DNA of 64,000 nucleotides from Alnus glutinosa (Eukaryota > Streptophyta > Magnoliopsida > Fagales > Betulaceae). Under the pieces are notes generated by a model that was not told the DNA's origin, did no database searches, and worked only from the letters and a program-made list of their open reading frames with translations. This document shows positions 35,896 through 47,730 of the stretch, piece after piece; the first letter of the stretch is position 1; each line of letters starts with the position of its first letter. The position numbers and the translations under genes are program-made. The DNA lies in assembly GCF_958979055.1 (NCBI RefSeq), contig NC_084898.1, positions 2,180,001 through 2,244,000 on the forward strand, in the 5' to 3' direction.

Positions 35896-36840
35896 AAGGG
35901 GTGGTCAACCAGTTTACTCTCTTCAACAAAACTCGTCGTGCCCCGCACGTACCCGCACTACACGGGGTTCCCTTAAAATAAGCAGTTCACGGGTCCAATT
36001 TTCCCAAAAAAAGGCCCCGCCCCGTGCACAACCCTATAAGCCACACCCTTTGGCTAAATGGGGGGTGGCTAAACTACCCCAATCAGTAAGCTAATTCATT
36101 GTCCAAAGACCTTTTGCATCATAATAAGGTGTCACTAGAAAAAAAAAAATAAATAATAATAATAATAAGAATTTTTGAGTGGTGGAAGGGATGCAAGTAG
36201 TTCAGACAAAAAATGATAGGAGTTCTAACACGAGAAAATTAAGGGACTTCTAAGATAATTAGGTACTTCGAAGAACTCTACGTTTCCCTATCAAATGATA
36301 ATCATTTGAGAAAATTAAAACTCCATATCACCTTTTTATTATTGAAACCCCATTATATAGGCTTAAAATAAGAAATGAAATGAAATTACGACTCTAAAGG
36401 ATAATATGTCTATCCTTATGATCCCTGATCACCTAAATCAAAATTGATCAAAATAAGACTCCTAATAAAAATAAAAAATAAAAAATAAAATCATAATAGA
36501 TTACAATTATTAATAAAAGATAACATGAGATAATAATTCTACGTCCATACAATCATAGCTTCCCTGCTGTATGGTTCATGGTTATTAATATTGTAGAAGC
36601 AATTTACTCCAAGGCTGATGACATTGCTGAGTGGGCTGGAGGATGTTTTCTGAGAGTTTTCTTCCTGAAGAGATGGCATCTAGGCCTGCTCACTTGTATG
36701 GTTTTAATTTTGAATTTTTTATAGGCACTTGGAAGATGAATGATCCATTTGTGTTACAACTCTATGCATGATGTAAAATTAAGCTACACGTACGGTTAGA
36801 GAAGAAAAATGTTAGACCTACAACTCTTTTACAACTGTTT

Positions 36841-36944
36841 GCTACGTGTTATTATGTGATTGGAGGGTGGCCTTACGATAAGACGGGCTTTTGCTACATG
36901 TTATTATGTGATTGGAGGGTGGCCTTACGATAAGACGGGCTTTT
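36841..36944. repeat. 52-bp perfect-like tandem duplication
   Basis: Two adjacent 52-bp units (36841-36892 and 36893-36944) differ only at GCTACGTG against GCTACATG near their start. The unit includes GATTGGAGGGTGGCCTTACG. It is probably a recent slip or unequal exchange inside a MITE-like sequence that begins CTACAACTCTTTTACAACTG near 36817. Confidence 0.95.
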
Positions 36945-38313
36945 AACCGAATAAAAAGATAATGTCTTTAATAATTAGCTAGCTAAATTTGTAATCTTGA
37001 GTGTAGTTCTGGTTTAGCATGACATATATATATAAAGGTAATAATGCTTTCCACCATAATTCTATCCAGGCCAAGTTGAGATGATTACTTGGTAGGGAAA
37101 CCTTCTTGGTGAACTTTCCATCGCCAAATGCTTATTTAGACCTCAACTCTATCCAACACAAGATTGTTTAATAATTCTTCTATGGCAATCTTTATTCCTG
37201 TACTCGATTAGATAGAGGTAGAATCGACATATCTTGATGACTTCTACTTTAAAACAAATTTAAAGAACAAGTCAACAAGGACTTGACTCACAAGGACTCT
37301 GATACGTGAATGATTTCTCAAACACATAATGGGATAAATTGTTAAGTTTTAGACCTTAGATTATAAAGGTTCCTAAACCTTTTAGATTCTAAGGGAATCT
37401 ATACCTTTTCAAACACAAGATTTGTGATTAATTCTCTTCTTTTTTTTCCTCTTTATTAATTAATCACTCATTAAATAGGGGACTACATGACTATACGACT
37501 CAAACTAAAAAACTTGGAGATAAACTCCTACAAGAAACAATAGAAACCTACTACTAAATAACTTCTGCACAATGGTGCTACAAATAATTACAAATAATTA
37601 AAAGGCTTTAACTTAAAAAAATAACTATAACTATTATTATTTAATTAAATTACGACTACTCTGAGACAATAGACAGCAAAGCTAGCTGCAATAGTTTCAT
37701 AAGATATGTGCTTGTGAGTCATGCCAACATCTTTTATTTGCTGTATAATTCTACTTTCAAAACAGACTCTAACATTGAGACATGCTCGAACTCCCACTCA
37801 AATATATGAGAGATAGGCAGAAACTATTGGACTTCTAGTGTAACACTCCGCTTAAAGATTAGGGTTAAAGACGCCTTAATCTTGCATAAGTGTGTTTGGG
37901 TTAGTCATAAGTTCCAAAAGGGGGAGAAAAAGAGATTTTTGGACACATGGGAAAAGTTTTGTGCAAACTGCAAATGATCAATCGTCCTCTTGGATCAATC
38001 GAACAATGCTGCTTAGCCCATAACAATCAAACGTTGCTTTTGAACAATTGATCAAGTACGACCTCGAGTAGACTGACATTTTGTTAGAACAATTGAACAG
38101 TGCTGCTCAACCCATAACGATCGAATATTACTTTCGAATGATCAATTGGTATGTTCATGAGGAGAACGATCGATCATTGCTTTAAAATGATCGAACAGTA
38201 GTAATAATTTGCATACGAATAAGAGTTAGCCATTTAAGCATGAGCTTGTGAAAGAGAGCCTATTTAAGGGTCTCAGGTTTAACCTTAAACCCCATTTATA
38301 TCACTCTTTAGCC

Positions 38314-38315
<2 letters not shown>

Positions 38316-38350
<35 letters not shown>
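38316..38350. repeat. (GA)n microsatellite
   Basis: Uninterrupted GA run within an LTR-like block. Confidence 0.95.
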
Positions 38351-38353
<3 letters not shown>

Positions 38354-39083
38354 AGCCTTTAGAGACTCTTGATCCATTTCGTTTACCTTGCTACGTTTTT
38401 CTTACTATTTAAGGTTCTAGCGTGTAGATTCTTGTAAGTTTTAGTAAAAATAGTTGGAACTTTGGTGTTAGGTTCGTCTTTTGAGATATGTTTTGTGATT
38501 AGAATGGTGTTAGAAAGTATGTTTAGGCCTTGCAACTTGTTAGATAGGTTAAATGTATAACCTTTTTAGAGTTTCAGAATTTCTGCCCAAAGAACAATCA
38601 AACGACCCGAGTAATTAATGATCAAATGTTCTAGTAAAAACCAAACATTTAGGTGGCAAAATGTCTAAAAGCCAACGATTTAGGTTTTTATGATCTGTTA
38701 GCCTAGACGTGCAACTAATAATAGAACTTTCCGCCGGCAACGGCGATAGAGGATTCAAGTACTTTTACCAAAAGGACTTTTACAACTAAGGTGAATGAAA
38801 ACTTTTATGAAGCTCTATAACATGTCTACCATAGTAATTCGTACTACAATTAAAACACCTGCTCTTAAAACTGAGACATACTCAAACTCCCACGCTGAGA
38901 CATCTAAAAAAAGATGTTCTCTTGTTATGATAGCAATTCCTACTTACAATTAAGACACTTGAAAAGACCCAACTAAAACACTGCTCCCAAAAGTATGAGA
39001 GTTAGACACAGAATATTGGACTTTTAGCTCTAAGTAGCATAGGATTGTAATAGTTCATGATGTATCATGGCTTTCCCGAATTA

Positions 39084-39260
39084 AGATCCTCTCAAATTTT
39101 TTGCCCGAATTTGATACAATTCGGGCAGGTAGTTGTGAGTGAGCATTTATGAGACCCACCTGACCAACTGCTTATCCGGTCAGGTGAATCTCATAAATGC
39201 TTACTCACAACAACCTGCCCGAATTGTATCAAATTCGGGCAAAGAATTTGAGGGGATCCT
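39084..39260. mobile_element. Near-perfect foldback element, 82-bp arms
   Basis: Left arm 39084-39165 and right arm 39178-39260 are inverted copies with only a handful of mismatches around a 12-base loop. Each arm contains TTTGCCCGAATTTGATACAA and GTGAG.GAGCATTTATGAGA-like sequence, and ACCTGACC at the loop. Related, more decayed versions with the same TTATCCGGTCA and CACAATCA modules occur at about 42150-42290, 59748-59930 and 61805-61970. A non-autonomous MITE family is the simplest reading. Confidence 0.85.
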
Positions 39261-39862
39261 ATCCGGCTTTCCCTATCATTCAGCAAAGGCATTGAAGAAT
39301 GACATACGCATTGATCTATATAGCCAAGTGAGTAATCCTACTCTGGAAAAGGAGACCTCACATTCAAACCATAATTTAGAAGGAAAAATAAAAAAAGCCC
39401 TTTCTTTGGGTGCAAATTACCATTACAGAGCTGAGTTTTTTCTGACCATTACAAAGCTGAATTGGCAGTAGGCGCAGCCCCAAGGCCTATGACCTACACC
39501 TTAATTTGTAGCAGTAGGTACAGCACCAAGGCCTATAACCTTCACCTCTGTATATGCCATTGGTGTAGCACTAGTTATCAGCTAGCAATTCAAGCACCAT
39601 AGAATGGACAAGATAATTGGTACACTAATAATATGTATAGATAGATTAAATACGCATAAAACAGAGACAAAAACTGTGGAAAAGATTCTTAGCCATTACC
39701 AAAAGAAGAAACCCAAACAATGAAAAGCAAACTGCAACTAACAAATACAGTGATCCACTTTTATTATGGAATCAACCTTCCAAACCCACTAGCAAAGCAA
39801 TCCAAGAAAACCAAAAGCAATCCACTTTTCCCAACATCCCCCTAAACAAATACTACCAGATT
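39261..39862. other. 3' flank of the stress-associated protein gene
   Basis: Holds a small imperfect duplication (AGCCCCAAGGCCTATGACCT at about 39475 and AGCACCAAGGCCTATAACCT at about 39521). The last 150 bases or so before 39863 probably include the 3' UTR of the SAP gene. No gene seen. Confidence 0.5.
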
Positions 39863-40366
39863 TCAGAACCTCTCCACTTTATCTGCCTTCACCACCGGAT
39901 TAGCCTTTGCAATGGCGTCCCGACCGATGGCCTTGAAATCAAAAGTACACTCGTGCTTCTCCGGGTACCGATGCATCCCACAGAAGGTCATCCCGCACTT
40001 GCAGATGAACCCGGTCAGCCCCACCTTCTTGTTACAGCTCCGGCACCGGTTCGCCGCCTTTGGTTGCTGCGGTTCCCGATCATCCCCAAGATTCGCCGAG
40101 GCTGACGATGAAGAGGGTCCGACTCCGGCGGCGAAGACCCCCGCCGGCTGATCATTAATCTCTGGTTTTGTCGGTGTTGTAGGGTTAAAAGACTTCTCCA
40201 TGGCAACCTTCGCCGACGCCGCTTGCTCCTCCTTCATGCACCCGTCTCTGTGGCACTTGGAGCAGAGGTTCATGGTCGCCGCGTTTCCGAAGAACCCACA
40301 ATTGTTGACGCAGAGCTTCGGGTCCGATGGCTGGTAGCTCGTCTCCTCGTTCTGTTCAGAACTCAT
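39863..40366 (-). CDS. SAP: A20/AN1 zinc-finger stress-associated protein (SAP), 167 aa
   Basis: Intronless coding frame starting MSSEQNEET. Residues 19-43 form an A20 finger (C19, C23, C35, C38 in the CVNNCGFFGNAATMNLCSKC motif), and residues 108-140 form an AN1 finger (C108, C111, C122, C124, C129, H132, H138, C140) with the family-typical GMHRYPEKHECTFDFK end. A Pro/Ser-rich linker separates them, and the C-terminus is KVERF. Plant SAPs with this order act in abiotic stress responses and can have ubiquitin-binding or E3-like activity; that is family knowledge. I chose the ATG at 40366 over the in-frame ATG at 40423, because the extra 19 residues are basic and not family-like and a purine-rich leader (GGAGGAAGAAG) precedes 40366. 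Length is normal and all zinc ligands are present. Confidence 0.96.
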   Translation of the reverse strand: MSSEQNEETSYQPSDPKLCVNNCGFFGNAATMNLCSKCHRDGCMKEEQAASAKVAMEKSFNPTTPTKPEINDQPAGVFAAGVGPSSSSASANLGDDREPQQPKAANRCRSCNKKVGLTGFICKCGMTFCGMHRYPEKHECTFDFKAIGRDAIAKANPVVKADKVERF

Positions 40367-41370
40367 CTTCTTCCTCCCTCTCTGAATTCGCTTCCTTCGA
40401 TCAAAAACAAAAGTACCCAACACAGGTTAGGAAATCTAGCCAAACGGGCTATGAAAGTTTCTTCCTGCTGTATTTGAATTTCACGGAAACTCTGTGGGAG
40501 AGCAGTCAAAGAGATACGTTGTGGCGTGCGTGGAATTCGATGACTTTCATGGGGTTTATATACACACACGGACGCCCGTTTGGTCCAATAATATTAATCC
40601 AAGTCCAAAAAGGTCAAGGAAATTTCAATTGACGATTATACCCCTCCTAGAAAAAAAGAAAAAAAAAGAGGCAAATTCCATGAACCCTTTGGAGTTCAGG
40701 AAGGAGGATGACATTAAAAAGATGAAAATACTAAATTATCCTCGCAGACTTGGTCTTTCCACGGCCATGATGGGGAGGGTCATTTCGGTACTTTACAAAA
40801 CGACCAAATGAGCCGAATTTCCCGAGGAAGAGGCTATTATTATCGGCAGCCTTCCAAAAGGCTCTAGAACTAGAACGACCAGGCGCGTGGTATTGGTTTT
40901 GATCTGGACCGCCCGAATCATAAATTCTAAAATGATCAAACGGCTGAAATGAAAGACTGATTTTGGTGTTCTCTGAGATTTCCGTCGTCGTCGTCGTCGT
41001 CGTCGACGAACACGAGGAAATCGAAACCCCGAAATACAACCAAAATTCAAACGTTTTCACAATCAAACAATTGGATCTGTTTGTTAACCGCACACAGAAC
41101 AAACAAAAATCGATTAAATTCAAAAAAAAAAACACAAACACAAAGTTCGTGGGATTTCCGTACCTTTAATTCAATCCGACGATTGGAAATTCCGCTCCCC
41201 CTCCCCTCTCCCTCTGTCTCTGGCGCGCTGTGTCTTCGTCTCTGTCACTGAGAAACCAACGGAGACCAGAAGCATACGATTAAGGAAAAGGAAAACGAGG
41301 AGCGTGAGGTTTTTTTTTTTTTTTTGACGATTCAGGAAATGGTCGAGGGGCACCCACCCACTGGTTTTAT
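40367..41370 (-). promoter_or_regulatory. SAP 5' region: proximal TATA box and possible upstream leader exon
   Basis: A TATATAAA box on the minus strand (40562-40555) would place transcription start near 40530, giving a leader of about 160 bases. Further upstream a second arrangement is visible: AATATAAAACC near 41370, a C/T- and GA-rich stretch that reads like a leader exon, and a consensus donor AAAG|GTACGG near 41163. A possible acceptor before the ATG is GAATTCAG near 40380-40390. Leader introns are common in plant SAP genes. A (GTC)n run (40980-41006) lies in the putative intron. Confidence 0.4.
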
Positions 41371-42705
41371 ATTTCCACGGCACGCGCCGATTTGGATGTC
41401 GGCAAATGCTAGCTGTTGGATCGGGCGCTAGTGTGATCATGCGGCCATCATTTCCTAAATCTACGGCTGGGCTTGGAGCAGCGTCGTGGGTCCCCACAAG
41501 GTCATTTTGGGTAATTTGAGTTCGTTACCCAATGTATATTATAAAGTTGCTTTCACAAAAGCGAAGCTGTCTCTCTTTGGTCTCTGAAAGACCCTTCGTG
41601 AACACGCCTCTTCCCGAGGCAGAGCCTCCGCGAATCAGATTAAAGTAATATATACTTTTTATTACTCGGTTATTCAAATCAGATTAAATCTTCGTATTAA
41701 TACGTAAAAATATTTATATTGATCTCATACTTATTATTTTAATATTTATGATATTTTATAAATAATAATATTTATATGATAAAATATCAATTATACAGGC
41801 TTATTTGTTTTGATGTACAATTTTTTTTTTTTTTTTTATAAATATTTTTAGTATTTTTTAGTGTTGGACTCCACTTAATAACTTTGTCAACTGTTTTTAG
41901 AAAGTATTTTTTACTTTCAACGGCAAATAATTTGTGAGGATTCTGTGTTTTGAATTACTTATTAATACTTTTACAAAAACTATTATCGTAAATCATTCGA
42001 TGAATAGCATGGGATTCACTTCAAGCCAGATAATCACACTCAACCCACTATGCCGGAACACGCTCTTAATTAAGAGGACGTGAGATGCTTAAATCAAACC
42101 CATTTTGGAAAATGACCTACGATCATGTCCAAGCACGATTATGATCATTTATAATTATTTATTTGAATTTGAGAGAATTTGAGCAGATGATTGTGAAAAA
42201 TCATTTATAGAACCTACCTGACCAAATAAAAATTAGATTGTCCAACTACTTATCTAGTCAGGATAATTGTAGAGAATCCTGATCCGGCCAAGCATGACAT
42301 GAAGGTAGTCATAGCAGGAAAGAAATACTATAAAAAGGTCGGCTCAAGCATGATAAAGGAAAATTTTAGCTCTAAGCTCAAAAGTCATACTTAATAAAAA
42401 AATTATTAATATAATATAAAATATGAAAAAAAATTAAAATTATTTTAAAGTTAATAATTTTTTAAAAAAATAAAAAAAGACGAAGGGAAGAGGGTTGCAA
42501 AACCAGGGGCAGGGGCTGCCTCCGGCACAACACACCCTAAACACCGCCCCTTTACCTGTTAGCACCAACCCCACCATTCACCAAGCTACCCCACTAGCCA
42601 AATATAAAAACATTAATAGTTATTTATTTATTTATTAAAATAAAATTAAAAAAAAAAAAAAAAAAAAGTTTTAAGTCAAGACAAACTGTCTTAGTTTAAA
42701 AGCAA

Positions 42706-43107
42706 TTGTTTAAGTTTGAAAAAGTGTACGTGATAGAATATTCTAAGAATTGTAAAGACGTAACATTTATCACTTATACCAACCTCATATAATATTTTAG
42801 TATTTATCATAAGTTACCATATTTTAAAAGTAATAAAAAATTGTTTAAGTTTGAAAAAGTGTACGTGATAGAATATTCTAAGAATTGTAAAGACGTAACA
42901 TTTATCACTTATACCAACCTCATATAATATTTTAGTATTTATCATAAGTTACCATATTTTAAAAGTAATAAAAAATTGTTTAAGTTTGAAAAAGTGTACG
43001 TGATAGAATATTCTAAGAATTGTAAAGACGTAACATTTATCACTTATACCAACCTCATATAATATTTTAGTATTTATCATAAGTTACCATATTTTAAAAG
43101 TAATAAA
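42706..43107. repeat. Three tandem copies of a 135-bp unit
   Basis: Units start TTGTTTAAGTTTGAAAAAGT at 42706, 42841 and 42976, exactly 135 bases apart, and appear essentially identical by eye, the last being cut off by a few bases. The unit contains GATAGAATATTCTAAGAATT and TAATATTTTAGTATTTATCA. Diverged pieces of the same unit continue to about 43190 (GATAGAATATTTTAACAAAT). The high identity indicates recent amplification or, less likely, an assembly artefact. Confidence 0.97.
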
Positions 43108-44721
43108 TACTAAATTATAGTAAAACCTCAACTATTTAATTTAAATAATTGTGCATGATAGAATATTTTAACAAATTTTAGAGTCATTAATTACCATGGA
43201 GAATCGTATTAATTAAGGTTCTCCACAAATTCTTATTCTGTTCTACTATTTAATAATTGTTTTTAAATTAAATAGTTTCAGATTTTATCATATTAATGTT
43301 TATCTTTTTCTCTTTTTTTTTTTTCTGTGTTATCATTTTATTATATATATATATATCTAATTTTATCATATTTTTAAAATAATAAATGTTGATGTACAAC
43401 AATCTAAATTATTTAACTTTATAATCATAATTAATATTTATAGAATTATATATATAATTAAAATTAAAGATGGGCGGTTGATCTGGGTCCCACCATTTTG
43501 AATTTTATGCTATCGCAGCTGGCATGAAGCTGTTGGGGTTTCCGTGTTCCATGCAACCGACCACACGCGCACAGACGACGGTTAGCTTAAGAGATAAGGG
43601 TTGGACTATAATGGATGGAAACATAAATTAACTAAAAATTAATTTTTTAGTAATTTTTACAAATCAGTCTGATAAAATTATGTGTTTTTTAATATGTAAT
43701 TTTTTTTTTTTTAATATAACATGTACTTCTCACGTGCTTTAATATATTCATTTTAATTTTGGTGTCATGAGCTGAAAATCTAGATCTAGCTGGACTTACG
43801 GGGAGAGAGTTTGCACTCAAGCTAATATGAATAGAAAAATGCTATTTTGTAATCTCTCGTATACCTAGTGAACTTGACATATGTAATCCATCTTTTATTT
43901 TTTATTTTTTTAATTAAGATTGATTTGAAAGTGAATTGAGCATGCTACATCAGCCCAGCATGCGGGGAGAATATTGAGAGAATGCAAAATATCATTTCTC
44001 ATCAGAATATCAGGAAGTGTTCTCCAACCGGGAAAAAAATTTAATGCAATACAACTGTCTTATTGCATTGTAATGTGTCAGTTTCTTGCGAGAGCATAGA
44101 TGAATTTTACTTGTTTGGATATGTGATTAGACAATTTGAGTAGGCGAGGCTCTAACTGCTCGAGCACTTGCCCGAACAGGTGAGATTCGCCCATAGTCTC
44201 ACATGCCTTACCCTATTGCACTACAATAAAGCAAGGGTATTACACCATATCAAATCCTTCGAACCACGACAAAATATTGTTGGATTCATATCTCCAATAA
44301 TTTACTACTAGGATTGTTAGTAAATGTGAAAAAATTCCTATGAGTTTGCCCAAGTAGGAGGTAGACTGTCTGAGATTTATTCGGACAGGTGAACCCATAA
44401 AGATTCTTTCATATTTGCTGCCAAATTGTTAGCAATTCAAATAACAAAATTTCGGTCTAGATTGTAGTTACTGGGAAATTATTGTATGATTTTCTGTTCA
44501 ACCGAACAGAAAGTTTGAATTTCACAACATCTTAAAAATCCGAAATTCAAACTTTTTTTTTGTTTTTATGACTGAATTTCTTCGAACCTTTCTTAAGCGT
44601 ATAGCATAAGTTACTTCAATACTGCAGCGTTTGGTACTCCAACATTGACTAGAACAATTTTCTCTATTATTTTGACCTTGAAAGAGCTTAGGACCTTTTT
44701 CTTTTTGAAAAATGATAGAAA

Positions 44722-44836
44722 TACAACACTTTTACAACAAGTATACAACAGCCCTCTCACATGGGGTGGACCCCACACATTGTGGGGCCCACCCCATGTG
44801 AGAGGGTTGTTGTACACTTGTTGTAAAAGTGTTGTA
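44722..44836. mobile_element. 115-bp near-perfect palindrome (MITE-like hairpin)
   Basis: TACAACACTTTTACAACAAG at the left is complementary to CTTGTTGTAAAAGTGTTGTA at the right, and the interior continues to pair (CCCTCTCACATGGGGTGGAC against CCACCCCATGTGAGAGGG) almost to the centre at 44779. Mismatches are few. The short size, TACAAC ends and GGGCCCACC core resemble other hairpins at 63650-63806, suggesting a MITE family. Confidence 0.85.
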
Positions 44837-45465
44837 CCGGAATCAGTTCTCGATATGTCATAATTATTTTTCACTCCTTATGGTTCAAAAAGTTCATGAG
44901 AAGTCCTTGTGGTAAGTAATAATTACAAATCGATTCTTGGCATCAAATTCCGTTAAATTTTTTGACAGATTTTGTTAAATGTCACGTCCGCGCCAAGTCA
45001 AACCAATAAGAATGCGACACGTGTCCATCTTAATAAAAAATAAATAAGTTTATTAAAAAATAAATAACTATAGTTATTTTTTTTTAAAAAAAAATCAAAT
45101 TCAAATTCAAAAACAAAAAACAAAAAAACAAAAAAGCATGGGGAAAAGATAGATTTGTATGATTTTTAAAGAATCATAGACTTCCTATTAGCAATTAGAG
45201 GTGCTCTCAACTCATTAACACTTACGATGTTTGATAATTTACTTGATTGATGACTTTTATTCAACAATAAAGCAGTATTAAAAGAACGAATACAATATAA
45301 AATAGAGTTCTACATCAAATAGGACTACTATTTAACTTATAATTCAACAACCTAACCTACTGTTAACAAGACTCCTAAAAAAAAGATAAAAGAAATCAAC
45401 TTTCCAAATAACAACATAAAAAGATAAACATGAGACATACTTGTTCCCACATAACAATAATAAAC

Positions 45466-45824
45466 TGTTAGAATGTATTTTTCATATTACGTTGGTCGTT
45501 GGTGTATTTTTTTATGATAATAAGTCCCATTTAGGTTTGATTTCCTCATAAGTTTATTTACATTATGTTAGAATATTTATATTCTCTAAATTGGGTTTAT
45601 CGATATTTACTTTATTTAAATATTTTAGAGTTTCTTGCTCACTACTCATGATTATCTCTTTATAAATAGAGAATTATGTAATAATTTTTAATATAGTAAA
45701 TAGACAAGATGTAGCCCATACGTTTCTCTCCGCTTCCGCTCTCTTTTCCTTTTTCTTTCACATAATATTATTTTTACATAAACTAATAAAATAACTAATG
45801 AACTACACAACCCAGTACCTAACA
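45466..45824 (+). mobile_element. Solo-LTR-like sequence
   Basis: Starts TGTTAG and ends CTAACA (6-bp inverted ends) with a TATA box (TCTTTATAAATAGAG near 45657) in the expected place. Size (359 bp) and layout fit a Copia-type LTR. Flanking bases (TAAAC and ATGAC) do not form a clean 5-bp target duplication, so the borders or the solo-LTR reading may be off. Confidence 0.5.
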
Positions 45825-46022
45825 ATGACTACGCACGTAACAAGATGGTGGTCGGTCTTCAACTAGCCCTACACCGACCACTCTACTCTACTCTTTTTGA
45901 AAGGGTCTCCAGTTTTCTCCGTCATTGATTGAATCAAAAAGTTGGGCTGCTTGAAGAGGTGGTGGTGACATGGTGTGTGATCTCTTACTCGCTGAAATTG
46001 TCTTCGCATGTTGGTTGCCTAT

Positions 46023-46211
46023 TCAAAGGTTTGGGCTTACAATCATGAACAGGTCGAACAAAAATTCCATTGTCGTCAAAAACCCTGACGTCGCCGTGAA
46101 TGCAACACAAGTTCCCCATTCATTTGAATAATATATAGCGTCTCGGGGTTTGCGCGTACATGTCGTACAACATCTCTCGCTGTGCTTTGTAAGCATACTC
46201 ATGTGAGTCAT
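46023..46211 (-). pseudogene. Possible decayed coding remnant, identity unknown
   Basis: On the minus strand, two overlapping frames show protein-like, non-repetitive sequence: one frame reads AYKAQREMLYDMYAQTPRRY, hits a stop, and continues IHGDVRVFDDNGIFVRPVHD and CKPKPLNRQPTCEDNF toward 45985; another is open for 62 codons. The break by stop suggests a degraded exon. I could not match it to a family. It may be a gene relic captured near repeats, or chance. Confidence 0.25.
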
Positions 46212-47664
46212 GTTAGAGACCTCTCCTTATCAAAAATAAAAAAATAAAAATATAAAAATGTTAGAGAACTCCGTCCATCTTTAAAAGAAGAGTATGATAC
46301 AGGGACGGAGGAGTCAGACAGTTTAGTAAGAGGGGGCTAAATTTTATTTTTTATTTTTTTTTAAAAAAAAAGTAAAGAAAACCGTTGTCCAAAGATTCAG
46401 AAAAAGAAAAAAAAAATAAGAAGAAAAAAAAAGTCTCAATTTTTATACTGAAAAATTTCGGTTGAATAAATTGTGTACTTCTCGGCGTTCTCGCAAGACT
46501 TTACCAAGATGACATGATTCTTAAAGCTAATATTTTCTTGCTTCTTTTGTTAGAACAACTCACTCTAACTAACACAATAGCCCACTAATTGTTATACAAA
46601 ACACACTATATTCTACACAAAACACATTTTGTTAAACGCAACACAAAACATATGAAACGAATATCATTTAAATTTTTCTAATGCCATCTAGCTATATTGA
46701 AATGAATTCACATTTTACGTTATCTTTGCCACACATTCTTAGAAAATCGAGCTTTGCCAAGTGTGTGACTCATCGAATTCACACTTATCTTCTTTCAATG
46801 CACTGCTTTACTAAACCCCTTTTATTTACTTTGAACAAAACATATGTAACTTTGTAAAGCTCTTTTCATTGTTACCCTTCTCAGACATATCTATTGTTAC
46901 CCGTGAAATATTAAAAGAAAAAGTCTTGACAATGAAGCTATCATTCCAAATGAGATAAAATCAGTTGAAGAGATGATAAAATGGAAGGGGCCAAAAAAAT
47001 TTATTGTTAGGGGCTAATAAGCAAAAAACCTTAATTTTTTATTTATTTATTTATTTTTATTTTTAAATTTAATTATAAAACAGAGCCTAAAGGTTCACAT
47101 CTGCTTGCATCTTCAACTGGTAGGGACGAAGATGATACGCTTCATGATTAGGTACTTAAAGATGTTTTTTTTTCTTCACTTGAGAGTTTCGGGGGGGGGG
47201 GGGTTTGCCTCTGTCACTGGTCTGATAGGACTACAATTTGCTCTTATTGACTTAGATATGTTCACGTTCGGGCCAATAGTTACATTACAAGTAAAGTATT
47301 AATGCTGGAAGTCATTATTTTGTCACTCTTGTATTCTTCCAAAAATAATATGACTTTTGAAAAAGGGGCGGAAGGAAATGGTCTCCTTATGGGCAGCCAG
47401 CCTGTACATTCCTAAGTTTCAGTTTTATTTTATTTTTTTTATTTATTTATTTTATAAAAAAACAATAAACATGGCTCTTCTCCATGTTTATTGTTGGGCT
47501 CAACACCTTTGCATGCAAGTGTGAGAATAGAACAGATTGGGCTTTGCTAGACAATTAGGCCCATCCAATGAATGTCTCATGGGTTGCCTCTGCTACATAG
47601 TACTCAACGTTAAGATTTATCAAGGGTAAGCCCTATGGACAGAATTTTCTATTAAATTAGGTTA

Positions 47665-47666
<2 letters not shown>

Positions 47667-47726
<60 letters not shown>
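47667..47726. repeat. (AT)30 microsatellite
   Basis: Unbroken AT dinucleotide run of 60 bases. Confidence 0.97.

Positions 47727-47730
<4 letters not shown>

Larger units (their letters stand above)
34801..39083. other. Gene-poor intergenic region with LTR-retrotransposon remnants
   Basis: No gene recognised. Around 34800-35790 the AT-rich sequence ends with CTTACTGAGTTGTGAAGCTC, a form seen in plant Ty3-type LTRs; around 37845-38700 a block starting TGTAACACTCCGC has repeated GATCGA/AATCGAAC modules (37997-38053 and 38091-38150) and is also LTR-like. Both calls are tentative. Also present: an AT/GA microsatellite (35839-35893), a 52-bp tandem duplication (36841-36944) and a GA tract (38316-38350). 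Confidence 0.5.
41371..45465. other. Gene-free AT-rich intergenic region
   Basis: No gene seen. Contents: a decayed foldback-family member (about 42150-42290), three 135-bp tandem units (42706-43107), a related flank with GGACAGGTGAA modules (about 44155-44460), and a 115-bp palindrome (44722-44836). Around 44870-45130 a Mu-like foldback half element (GGTTCAAAAAGTTCATGAGA and ACACGTGTCCATC) may be present. The rest is AT-rich with no identifiable feature. Confidence 0.6.

Noticed and set aside
42706..43107. CRISPR-like array
   Set aside because: The 135-bp copies are directly adjacent with no unique spacers, and the DNA is plant nuclear.
44611..44874. Frames on both strands through the palindrome
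   Set aside because: The two frames are mirror translations of the same inverted repeat.
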